NCBI GenBank assembly: GCA_031763025.1
Contig: JASSKH010000001.1
Span: 24,181,840 to 24,245,839, forward strand
Direction of reading: 5' to 3'
Origin: Macrocystis pyrifera
Taxonomy: Eukaryota; Sar; Phaeophyceae; Laminariales; Laminariaceae
Length of the DNA: 64,000 nucleotides
This document shows, one piece after another, positions 1 to 12,700 of the stretch. Both the position numbers and the translations under genes were made by a program. Each line of letters starts with the position of its first letter. Position 1 is the first letter of the stretch. The notes under the pieces are model-generated. The model saw nothing but the letters and a program-made list of their open reading frames with translations. It did not search any database and was not told the DNA's origin.

Positions 1-474
1 TTGATTCCCTATAAAACAGTGGTGGCGGTGTGTAGAGGTTTCTTCGCGACCGAAAACGCGCGCGTTCTACCACCACCTAGTAAAAACTATGACATGAACG
101 ACGCGGGTATCTGATTTGAATCCCACGTTGACGAGAAATAGAAGTTTCGCCCACCATGTGCTGTTTATACGCCAGGGGTACTCGAGAAAAACGCTCAAAA
201 GACACTCTCCTTTAATTTTTGAGCCTCAGACAAGAAGGGGGCGGGGGGGATGTACTAAAACCAAGTAAACGTGTTAATGCTTTAAATAATAAATATTGTG
301 TTCTTTAGTTGGCTCAGAAAACATCTTCCCACTCTGATCTTGCTTCTCTTTCCGACCTTGGGAAGGAGTGCAGTCTAGGTCGTTTTCTTTTTTTTTTTCG
401 TGTACTCTCGGCTACGTACTTACGTATATATAAATAGTTGTGTCGCTTTCTCTTTTTTCTTTCTCTCCGCTCAG
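1..474 (+). other. Intron sequence upstream of first visible exon
   Basis: No coding similarity was seen. The 3' end is pyrimidine-rich (tttctctccgctcag) and forms the acceptor of exon 1. The first several hundred bases hold only short purine and G-rich runs. Confidence 0.6.
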
Positions 475-764
475 ATTAACGCCGGAGAGTCCGTTACGTT
501 TGCGGTCAAGTTCTCAAGCACCAGTGCTGGAACTTTTGACCTGCCTCTTACCTTCGAGGCGGTGGGCACGGGGAGACGCTACGTCCTCCACGTGTCCGGC
601 ACCTGCGCCTTCCCCTCCATCAACTCCGACCCGCGAAACGTCTTCATGCGGCGGGTGAAGCACCGGCCCGAGGGGGCCATACCTCCGATCAGCAAGCGGT
701 TTGTAGTCTCGAGGGGACAGTACGAGTTCGGCCCCTTGTTGACGTGGAAGAAAGCGGAGAACAG
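475..764 (+). CDS. HYDIN: HYDIN exon 1 of window
   Basis: Encodes an ASH/MSP strand pattern (VTFAVKFSSTSAGTFDLPLTF, then YVLHVSGTC) followed by PSINSDPRNVFMRR and QYEFGPLLTW, which align with a HYDIN segment ending one module and starting the next. The acceptor is cgctcag and the donor AACAG/GTGCAT. It ends with two bases of a codon, completed by the first base of exon 2. Confidence 0.9.
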
Positions 765-3700
765 GTGCATACATAGGTCGCACTAATAATCGGGGGGGGG
801 GAGGGGGGGGGAGGGTGTAACTCATTGTCATGCATGGCCGTAGTCGTATGACCATAGACCCTCGCTTCCCTACAATGCCGTGACGGAGCCCTTCGGGTTT
901 TCACCGACCAGGCAGACATTGCTTGCACCAAGCGCGAAGCGCCGTGAAGTGTTGGGCGAGTCGCATGAAGGGTGAGCTGCATCCTACTAAGAACCGCTTT
1001 ACAGCCGGATTTTCTTGCATATGGATGACAGCATCAATGAATTGATTTATTTTGGTGTGGCCATTTTCAGAGACAGCAATGGGAGTACTATGTAGCTGCC
1101 TCGTGCGTGCCTTACCTGTACACACGACTGTACGTGATACGATCATCCCCCTTGTGCGGAGTAAAAGTTCTCCCCCGCACAAAAATGATCTAACTCGACC
1201 GCCAACCATGGTAACCGCAAAAAAAAACGGTACCCTGACTGTCTAGCTCACGCAGTGAGAGGCGTGTTTTTCAGCGTCGTCGCCAACCGACGCTAACTCA
1301 ACCTATATATATACCAGGTATATAATATAGATCAGGAGGGGGGGGAGTTAAGTGTTTGCGATACCAACAATGTATATTTGAAAAACAAACAAACGTTGAT
1401 ATTGACTTGGCGAAATGAGATGAAACATGCGCACTATTCGGGGAAATTGTTGGGCGGTTCACATCTCCTCATCCCCCATATGTCCGATCACGATAAAAAA
1501 ATGTATATATGTTTAAATATATATATATACATATATATTAATATACCGGGGTACCCGAGCGACAGAGAGGTGGCTCTACCTCGTCTATCACGAATGGTCA
1601 ACCTGGGACGCCAACTTGGGAACAATAACTACCCGGGAATATTTCGATCTCCGGATCTGTCTCCGTAGATCACGGCTATCAAACACTGGTGCGACGACTA
1701 TGACCAACACCACCCAATACTCTTACCCCTGCTCGCCGACACGCAGAGTTGCGCCGAAATCGACACCAAACGCGGCGGCGGCGTCGTCGACGCCACGCTC
1801 AGCGGGTGGTAGCAGAAGCAGCAGCGACGATAAGCTACACTCGAAGAGTCGAACGAAGCAGGAGGTTCACGGTGCCCTCGTCAAGACGAACGCCGAGATT
1901 TTCCGGCTGTCTAACGATGGTCGATTCCCGGCGAAGGTGTCGCTTTCGTTCGCGGAGCAGTCCAAGGTACGCACCGAAAAACAAAACAAAAAACGCGCCG
2001 CAAAGTGTGTTGTGACGCCGGACGCGTGCTGCGTCGTCGGGGGTACTGTAGCACCGATTTGTTTTCTGAGAGGCTCCTCGCTTGCAGGTTGAGGAGCTCC
2101 ATCATCTGCCCAACCGTTGAGAAAGGCATGCACACCTCGGACAGACAGATGATGATCGATCTATCTACAGATAGATCATCTAGTAGTTCCTCACCTGACG
2201 TTGTGAAAGGTTGTGCAGGATCTGTACTGGTACAGATCCTACCACCCAGGAAAACATGTGCTACAGTAGATCATGCAGATCATACAGATCATACAGCTTC
2301 CACCCGGGAACATGAGTTGCTGTGGATAATAAAAATATCGCGAATAACGATCTATCCGCCTTGGAAGATCTTGGTCATCCAGTGGGAATCGATGATCTGT
2401 CGGAGGTGTGAAAACGAGTAGGCTGAGCCCGATACACATCTCCCTGGGTTAGGTTACGCAAGGCATCCGAGCAATATCATTTGTACAACAAATGTCAGAA
2501 CACGATCCGTCGGTTACTACGAGCTGTCGTGCAGGATCTATCTGTAAACGGGTAGGTACAGATCTATCCCAGGAAAAAGGTACACGTGTTAGTTCGGTCG
2601 TGCAGATCGTGCGACTCCCTCCCACCCAGCGACATGATGAGCTATAATACTAGACCATACCGGCACAGATCAGGGAACTATATCTCCTTGAAATATCTAG
2701 ACCGTGAAGAGGGCATCGGTGATGCAGTCCGATTTCGTGCTTCTATGGCACAAAAAGGCGGGTCACCGAACCGCGACACCACTTCCGTGTGTGCTTTTTT
2801 TCAACCCTCTTGTTTTCCGGCGGCAGGAAAAAAAAACACCGGTCTTCCTTGGATGCACCCGCCGCCGCCGCACCCGTGGCTCCTAAAGGAGGAGCGGCGG
2901 GGCGCCGCGGCGTGGCTCAGGCTACCGCAGCGGCCGCGGAAGCGGCGGATGGCCTCGGCACGACCGGATCATTAAAGAAAAAGGTACGTACTAGACGACG
3001 AATCGAGGTTCGGAAGGTCGACCAACCCTTTTACCGTATACGTTACCACTCTGTCCATGAATATATGGACTGTGCGGAAACCCGTGTGCACGTACGATAT
3101 CGGTCCACCGCTGATTGGCCAACACCTTCCTGGCTGACAGCGCTGAGGAGCTGCCCACTAGGGCACGCCTTGTCGCTTGAAGGCGATTCATTCTTCACAA
3201 CGTGTTCGTTACATACCTATGACGTACTGGTACATTTCGATTTAACTACGCGTTGTCATGTTAATTTTTATTTTCATTGTGCGCTGTGTTATGGGTGGGA
3301 TCGAGAGCCTCCGCAAGCGAGGAAGGAATCTCAGGAAACAATTCTTGGAGAAATAGGGAATTACCCCTGACGTCGCACACCTCGGGATTGAATACATATA
3401 CCCTGGTATATATATATAAATACATGTATATATATGCAAATATTCCATGTGTTTCGGTACGGAGTGGTAGCACCCAAGATCACCCCCCCCCCCTCGGAAG
3501 GAGTTCCAATCTGAGTTTCTCGATCACGGTAGAGATAGTGCAAAAACAAAGCGGAGGGCGATGCGTCTATTTGTCGACAGATGTCATGGAAAAATCAAAA
3601 GTCGTGGGTCAATGGCAAGATCTCGGCGACATCATTCCAAAGCCAACCACCATTTCGATGTGTGTGCCCCCCCCCCCCCCCCCCCGCTCCTTACCCCCCC

Positions 3701-6700
3701 CCCGACCCGCCCCTTGTTTTGAGAGAAACTCTGGGCTCTGAAAATCATCCCAGAAGATGTGCTATCATATGACACGTGCTATACTGTACAACCTGTAGTT
3801 CGCTTCAAACAATCACCTAGCGTCGCGCCCCCGTGCCTGCAGAGATTTATATATTATATACGTGGTTCACACGAACTACTCTACTTTCGAGCATGTGCTC
3901 ATTTCTTTCGCTTCACCGAAGATGAAAAAAAAAACTCTCGGGACTTTTAGGGACAAAGCAACGTGCCCTGACAGACCACTCCCAGCGAGAACGCCCATCA
4001 TGGAGAAATGAACCTTAACCCTCGCCAGCGCGTCTGATTACCGCACTGACTGCGATAAAAATCTGGCAGACGTTCTACGTAGAGCCCGAGAAACTGGAGT
4101 TAGAAATCGGAGAGACGAAGGAGGTCCGAGTGTGGGCTTTCCCGAGTGAAGTGAGAGCCTACCAGGTGAGCGAACGGGCATACCCACGGAAACAAATGGA
4201 CACATGTGTACGCACATGCATTCACTGACCCCTTCCACAAGGCAATGACGCGAGGATGCCCAATATTGTGTCTAAAGCTAAAATAGTGCCAATGTAAGTT
4301 TTTTACGATGCCCCTACATGAATTTTCGAAATAAATGATAATGAAGATGATGATGATCGTACGGTGAATATATTGAGTTTTCCTAGAACATTGATTGGTT
4401 GATTGATAAGAGAAACGACGCCTTATGAGTCGCACCAGGTATATATGCCAGGTACCAGGTATTTGTTTTGCGCCTAGCCGAAGGCAGCGAGAGCGCGTAA
4501 CTTCAAATCGTTTGATTTTTCCTGGAAGCATATTTGGTACTCTCAAGAGGAACAACTCCCTACCAGGTTTTAGAGTACTTGCCGCGTTTGGCCTGTAGCC
4601 TATGCATGATACCATGCATCACGGGCGACGCACGTATTTTGACGTCTGTCGGCAGCATCAACAACCTGGACATTCTAAAAACAAAACTGAATGCTGAGTC
4701 AAAGTGAATCCTGAATCTTGAATCGAATCGTGTAGCAAATACTTCCCCCACGATCTGTGCCGTGTAATCGATCCGGTATATTCCGGAATAGAGCAATCAC
4801 AGCTGAGTTTGGCGTGTTTACATAGGGGAGTACCTGGTTAATATGACTGCCCGTGATAGAATAGGGGGGGAAGCACGATGTTCTCGTATACCTGGTACAC
4901 GCTTGGCAGGGGCTCGAGCATTGGGCAACGTTGTTACCCTAAACGCTATATAACACCAAGCGCCAACCTTGCATTGCGCCCCCCTTTCCTTTTCCCGCTT
5001 TCCTTTTTTGAATCAGTTTCGGTCTCCCAGCCGCCAAAGATGAACCACCGAGAAGCCAGAACACAAGCGTCTCTACAAATTCCGCCCTTTGCTGCTAGGT
5101 ATTAAACGCGAGCGCACAGAACAAGCTCCCTAACCTCCCCCGTGCCTCATCTCGACCCGCCCCTCGTCCTCCCGTGGCTTTGTTGTTTAACGTTTCTAAA
5201 CGGCCGCAGGACACCCTCGTCGCGTGCTTGACGGACAACCCTCGCCCGATACTGTTCCCTGTGTCTTGCTTCGGCGCGGCCCCGAAAATGGTCCTGGAAG
5301 GCCCCTGGGATAAGGTGTTGCTGGCGGAACAGGCTGCTCTGGAGGGGCTGGGCAGCCCAGAGGTGTGGTTCCAGTACTTGTACGTGCGGTTACCGGACCA
5401 GAGGAGGTTTGGGCTGCTAGAGGATGGGAGAGAGGATGTCTATTGGCCCTTGTTTTCGGAGTCAATCGGGTCGTTTTACCGAAATGATACAGTACCCCCA
5501 ACTCGAAATATCGTTGACTATGGCATGACCTCCGCGGTCAAGATACTATTCTACACGCGATGCGCGCTTGCGATAGGAGTGGTATGATCCTCTCAAATAC
5601 TTGGTTTCTGTATGGGACATCCAATGGGGTATATGAGACATCCAATGGGGTGTCCATGGGATGTGTTGTCCCGCAGGATATTTATCCCTTGGGACACCCG
5701 ATGAGATATGGGACGTCCCATGATATATCATGAGATATACATGGAATGCCCTATGGGCCACCCCATGGGGTGTACTGTAAGACGTTTCATGGGATGTCCC
5801 ATGGGATGTCCAGCGGGAATCCAACGTCCCATAGGATATCCCACGATAGAATCCCAAGCGGTGTGCACCACCCCCGACGTAACTGTGCCATTACACAGCT
5901 CTATGCATGTTCCTTTCTGACAGCCGACGTATTTTCCCCCTGGGTTGTCTGTCGAGGCCTGAACAAAACAAAATGGAGTAGACCGATGTCAAGCGGGGAG
6001 TAAAGCACCAGGAGGGAAGTAGGCTTTGTGCATGCAGTATACCTTGTACGTATTATTTAAGTCACTTTTTGTTCTTCCCCTGGTTTCCCGGTTGGTTTTC
6101 CTTTTGATTTTTACCTCGTTCTTCTTTCGGGGAATATATCTGAGTGATCAACGTTAGAGCTCATCGATGCTGCTGCACATTGTTGAGGATGGCAACAAAC
6201 AAAGGAAAATATTATTAGGGATCGGGAACCGATATGACAATACTCTGCATTGTTGTTGTAGAGAGAATTAGGCGTTATTGTTCATATTCTTTGGCTGGGT
6301 ACGTATCAGTAGTACGTAGCTCATTTCGATAGCAGCAGCTGGCCCTATTTAGTTGATTGCGCTTGCGCGAGTACCAAGTGGATACCGCACGGAACGGTGC
6401 TGGCAGACTGGTAGAGCACGCGAACAGATAGGGCCCGTGGCTTGCACCTGGACAGCGGTCGCTCGCTGGGCCAGGTATTCGTGAATTCTGATTCATCTCT
6501 AGGCAAATAGTCAAATGAAAACGCTACATCGGAGGTGGGGCGCTTCATACGTACGGGGTTCATACGTGGCACAGGAAGTGAACTCGGAAGCGGGGACACC
6601 GCGCATCGCATCGACCGTTGTTGAGGATGGCAAACGAACAAAACCCAAAAACTAATACAAACCTAGGAAACTTAACTGCCGAATAAACACGGGCACACCC

Positions 6701-9700
6701 TCTCCTGGGATGAATTTCCGGACAGGTTTTCTTTCTCCACGACAAAAAAAAAAAAACGTGCGTACACGCAATCTATCAGGATGGCGGCTTTTGGAAAATA
6801 TCTCGTCGAGACCTTTCCCATAAGCGTGTCGCTCGGTGTTTCCACTCTCACCGTTGTTTTGTAAGAAATCAGTCGCTTAGAAATACTTCCGAGGGGGTGC
6901 GTTATCTTATCACACGGGTGATACGGTACGTGTTATATTGTCACACGAATGATACGGTATGTGTTGTGTTTTCACACGGGTGATACGGTACGTGGTATCT
7001 TGTCGCACGTGTAATATACGGGCGTTATCGTATCACACGTGCAATACGGGTAGGGTGCTATCTTATCGCACGTCTTATCTTGCTGTCGTCGTGACGTCAG
7101 CGCTCGAAGACGGAACGGCACCGAACCCCTTTGTATTATTCCTTTCGGCATATCTTTGCTTTACCTTGCGCAGTGCGCGTGTCGTCTTTTTAAACAGGTT
7201 TTCTGGGCTAATTTGATTTTCCTACCCAAAGCCGGCGCCATCCATCAACCTCCCTCCTAATATTGCTGGCGTAGTTATTAAACGTCAAACAATTCGAAAT
7301 CGTGGTGGATTTATACATTCGCAGGGGAATCAATTTCGCCTTACGCTTCTCGATGCGATGCTTGACCACAGGATTTACCCGACGACGCATCTTCCACAAC
7401 GCGTGCGGAACTGGACTCCGCTATTGCGGCTGGGAATGATCGCGTGCAAGAGGTAATACCACACCACTTCTGAGTCCAAAACGGGAAATATTGTAACCCT
7501 TTGGACTCTGGACTCTGATATGAGCATCAAACGCGGATTATATATACGTGTTCTTACCCCGGGTGGCCGCGAATGTAATAGCCGTTTAACTATAATATGA
7601 GCATCAAACAGGGCTTATAAATATGTATTTCCAGCCCGAGTGGCCGTGAATATAGTAATCGTATGGAATCTGGTACGGGCATCGAACAGAGCTTATAAAT
7701 ACGTGTTTCCGCGCCGAATGGCCGCGAATACAGTAGGTAACCTTTTGACTCTGATATGAGCATCAAACAGGGCTCATATTACCAATTAGAGTGGTACATC
7801 GTCTGTGACCCAATGAAATGGTAGATCAAATGATATGTCGGGGTATGAAGGAATTTAATAATGTTCGAGGTATGCATACGGTAGATTGTTTTAGGATACG
7901 AAACGGTGTGAAGTATGCAGCTGGTTTACTTTTTTGGTCTCACGGGGGGGACAATATGTTGTGTAGACTGGTGTTCCTGGTCGGGGGAAATCCCGGCGTG
8001 CTCCGTCCTGGCAATGTAGGGATGCAAGGGTCGGCGGTCTTTCGGCTGTGTCCGCCCATGACCATGAATACATCCTCTCCCCTCCCAGTCATGTCGATGC
8101 TGCTATGCAAACGCAATAAGGGGCGCACAACGCGCCAAAGTCCGCCTCACAAGCATTCGGTTCTTGGTAGTACGGGCATGCATGACAATGAGTATCCCTC
8201 CCCCCCCCCCCCCGACCCTTCCGCATCAACACCTTGCAACATGACGGACGCACCTCCGGATTCGATGCGTGTAGCTCAAGGAGAACGGTGCCGTCATTGA
8301 CTTTGATCGACTTCTCTTGGGACGCGTGGAATCCCGCGACTTCATTGTAAAGAACGCTTGTCAGGTGAGCCGAGTGTTCACTGAAAATATGCTCAAGACA
8401 TGGCTGCGCGCGACCAACGAAACACTATCCGTATCCCAAGGTCATATAGGTAACTATCCGTATCCCAAGGCAACACATGTCCGGTACGCTAGATGACACC
8501 TGGGACATATCAACAAACCGTGATGAAATGGAAAAAAAAACAAACCATTCCTCTGGGATGAGCTCCCGAGCCCCACTTCATTCGAAACAAAAAATGATGT
8601 TGACTTTTTGAAAGAGTGTTCGTCGACGTGCTTCCACAGACACGTCGCTCTCGGCAGCTGCACCCTCTCCATTGCCGAGAAAATCTTTCTTGGAAAAATC
8701 GTCAGAGGGGGTGTGATCTCCTATCACCCGTGTGAAACGGCTAATCGTGCGCCTCCCGGATGGCAACCAACGTAGTGACACGTGCAATGATCGGGGCGCA
8801 TCTACGTTGTGCTACTTCTGGGGCTTCGACTACTTATGGAGGGGCTTAATACTTCACCGAGAAATTGACTTTGAGAATTGTATGAAAAGCAACCCGGTAG
8901 CCCAGGTATACCACGAAAAACACGTCGAACACAGTGATGCGGGGTTTCGAGAACTTTCGGGCACTTTCCACAGATAAGGAGCCACCGTAGCCAGGCAGAA
9001 GTGTTTGGGCCAAAAAAGGCTACTCCCCAATCTTATCCACGCTAGCCTATCCCCTGATACTCCAAGAATCACCCATTGCTGTCACCACCGTAACGTAGGT
9101 GCAGACGGCGTTTCGGTTTCGTTCTGTTGTTGAAGTCGGGCGGCAACGGTAGGGCAGAGCAAGACCTCACTCACCTCCGAGGCAAATAATATCGATTTCG
9201 CGATTTGGAGCCATCATTTTGTAGCCCAAGGGCGTTCTTGTCGCCTTGTTCGGCTTCCTACGAGGTCGCCGTAGTCGGGGATGCCGAAGTAGAGTCATTT
9301 CGTACCGCAATGCCACGGGTCACGTTCCGAGCCCCGGTGCGACAGCCGGCAAAAGATTATCGTGCAAGCCCCTACATCGCGGCGGCTTTGCGGCCGATGT
9401 GCCCATCTGCGCTGAGCGTCTTGCCGTACTTTCGAGAAAGGGAGGCATAATGGCTTGGCGTGATTCGTCAGAGGGTACGTGCCATTCGACCTCCGATCCC
9501 CCCCCCCCGCCCGCCCGCCCGCGGGAGTGTCGGGGCGCCCTGCCGCCCCGCCACAGTCGTTTGAAAAGACCAGCACGCGCGGCGATGCGCGCAACAGACA
9601 GAAGATGTACTGTACCGTTGATGGAGCGAAAATATTTCTGACCGATCGGGTCGGGCTCCTCATCTGAGGAAGAACCCAACCATTGTATCGTTGAACCCCA

Positions 9701-12700
9701 TACCCGCTATTATTTTTTGTTTTTAACAGCAATAATTTGAGCAATGCCCAGGATAGGCCAAGGTTAAGCGTCCATGTTTTCTCACAAGGTCTATCTTTGG
9801 GGAAGATGTAAGAGCTAGCTCCTGAAGCGAGAGACCCCGAGAAACAAAGTTGGCGTTTCCTCTACCGTGGCACACGGCCGGCCTTAAGGTCGATATCTGC
9901 GTCGGGGTTCGAGCTCCCGGCTGATAAACGCCGCCCACGTTTCGTTGCGATGGCGTACGTATGAGACGGCGCAGCGCAAGGTACTTTCCTTTGGCGTAAA
10001 CGACTGCCTCCAGTAGCTGCTGGAGCTGTGCGAAGGGAGCCAGCACATCTGCTTGTTGTGTATGCGTCATGATGCTCCTCGAGGCCGGCAGCCACTACTC
10101 ACGTAGTGCAGGATTAAAAACGTGGCGTGGCAACCTGTGGCCCCACGTTAAACTGCTCCCTGTGCGAGCTACATTTCGGCTACTCGTACATAGCACTTCG
10201 TTTTGACTCCTGCCTTGCTTTTCCTGACAAGTGCTGCAACCCCGGCCGACGTCAACACCTTCTAACAATGAAACTTACTTCGTCGATCTCTCCGTACCGT
10301 TGCTATCGTGTGGCGAAAATGACAGGTCCCTTGTCGATGGAGGATAGACGCCTCCCACCCCGTCCTGTTGGAAAACCCGGACGCGTTTCGGGTTCTGCCC
10401 GGGGGCTCCGAAGGAGTTGTTGAGGTCGGGGGCACCTTGAGGTACAATGTACTGCGAGAAAGCGAGTTTTTAGCTTTGATGGCACCCAAAAAGCAGGGAC
10501 CCCCTTTCGGGTTGTCAGCAGCGCCCTTCATACGCCGTACCAACACGCACACGATTTGACGACATCCACAAACATCCTGCTGCACGCGAGTCCCTGGCGA
10601 CAGCTATAGGATCTTGCGCGGGCGGTAGAGAATTGTGTCGATCGATGCTTTATGATCCGCGGCATCCCAAAATTGGATTCGTAGAGAGATTAATACGCAT
10701 ATTTGTGAGAGACTCGCCCCTATGCGGCTACGTACGCAGCGAGGATTTGTTCTTGTTCGGCTTTTTGTGCCGACATAAACGTTCCTGGGCATCGATAAAA
10801 ACGACGGAATAGGTGACATTATCAACCAAAAACACAGAGTGGCGACGAGATGGTCTTCCTTCTAATTTAACCTACTTCCAATATTTCCCCTGAAGTCACC
10901 ATTGTCAATAATTCACAGCGTTTTCATCCCTAGTGGACTGGCTCGGGATTGGGCCCTACCGACCCATCAACTTATCATATAATGGGCCGCGGCCCGGCTC
11001 GGCCCATACAGCTTTCAAAATATTCGTCCCGGCCCGACCCATGACATCATCGAATTCGTCGGCACGGCCCAGCCCGGCCCGGCCATGACCACCGGCCCAT
11101 GACAAGCCCCAGTTTTTACTGTGACTGTTGGTTTTATACCTAGCTCATGGGGCCGTGCCCCTTTCCCCCCCTCCCTGCGTCCTCCGCATGAACTCAGCAC
11201 CACACAACACGCAAGGAAACGCACCCTACACCCCAGACGAATTTCCGAGCGGAATTGCTCCAAAGTTTGCGTCAAGGGAGTCACACGAAACAAAACAAAA
11301 ATGGTGACTTTGGAAAAATCCTGACGATATGTTCTGATGGACTTCGAAAAGTCTCGGCGAGATGTTCCGATAGATGCATCGTTTGGCGTTGTCCTTGTTA
11401 GCGAGAAAATCATGCTTCGAAACTCGTGCGTGGGGGTATTTTCTCAAGTGCGCTACACGGAATATATAACCAACATTATACATATTCGTGTTCGCTGAAT
11501 CTCGCCGTGCTGCATCAATCTCCAGGGCCAGGACCACCCCCGCGCCGCGGTCTCTCCTGGCCTGCGAGATTCGAAGAACTCGAAAAACGTGCTTTTTGTT
11601 GGCTGTAGAACACTATCCACTGGTCTACTCTCCAGTAACGTGGGCGGTAATATATAAACAGGCAATCAACAAGGGGCTAACCCCACGTCTCGTCTGTCGA
11701 TGCAACTCCCGGTCTCGCTCTCCCACCCACCACCGCAAAGGTTGACCGTGATGTTTACGGCCATGAAAGAGGGCGTGTTCGAGCCCGCGGTAGCGGTCGA
11801 GTACACGGACAACGAGGTTGGCTTCGGAGAGGACGGACTGGGGCAGGGCAGGGTGGTTCGCGAGGAAGTGAAAATCGTTGCCGAGGCGTATCGCATCCGC
11901 GCGGTGGCGTTCGAAACCCCCGCCGAAACGGCTCATGCCGAGCAAGAGGAGGCGGCGGCAGGAGGGGCAGCGGCCGTGGCAAGCCACGGGAGCGAAATCA
12001 GCGGAGAGGAGGAAGAACTCGCTGCCGTGGTAAATCCTCCCCGGAAAAACGACGGCTCGTTGGATTTCGGGAGGCGACGGGTGGGAGATTCCGCGATCGA
12101 ACGGTTTACCCTCCGGAACAGGTGAAATAGTTGGGGGGGAGGTGAAATCAGGTATTGAGAGACGATTGAAGGCCTCGGCGTAGGGCTGTGAGTGGCTGAG
12201 TCCGTACACAAGTGTGGCCGACCAGTTATTCGTTGGCTACGTATTTGTTTCAGGGTAGTCGCGCGCTGAAACATGCAGCGGCTCGCGTCTTTTTTCGTAA
12301 CGGACTTGGCGCATTTTGTTTTGTGGGACTCTCGAAGTCGTTGTGTACGTGTTTTGTTATTGGTATGAGCACCAGGTCAGCTTGGTTGGCTTATTGCTTC
12401 GTCACTCAAACTAACAACTAAGCATATGAATGAAGTCCACCCAAGGCATGCCGTGTTCACAGCCCTTCCTCGCCGGGTTGTAGATAAGCATTACCAGCTT
12501 TGATTTCCGCAGGAGAGTTAGAAAAAAGCGCGGCAGTCAGTATTACTCCTAGAGTCCAAAGGTCTTCGAAGTTTTACTTGTTGAACCGTGCGGGTTTTTA
12601 ATCATCCATGTTCGCGAGCGCTGCAAGGCTCCGCGCGGGTCCGTTTCGTAGAGCAGACAAGGGCGGAGGGAAACAAACGATTAGACGAACCTTGTGCTAC

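Noticed and set aside
2088-2115. Short in-phase exon reading VEELHHLPN after cttgcag
   Set aside because: A stop follows at once and no donor restores phase with exon 3; no similarity to HYDIN.
9200-10100. Several overlapping open frames on both strands in a GC-rich part of intron 6
   Set aside because: No conserved domain, no splice or start context, and high GC alone explains the open frames.
11625-12209. 194-codon open frame on the minus strand
   Set aside because: It lies opposite HYDIN exon 8, whose protein similarity is clear; the antisense frame has no recognisable motif.
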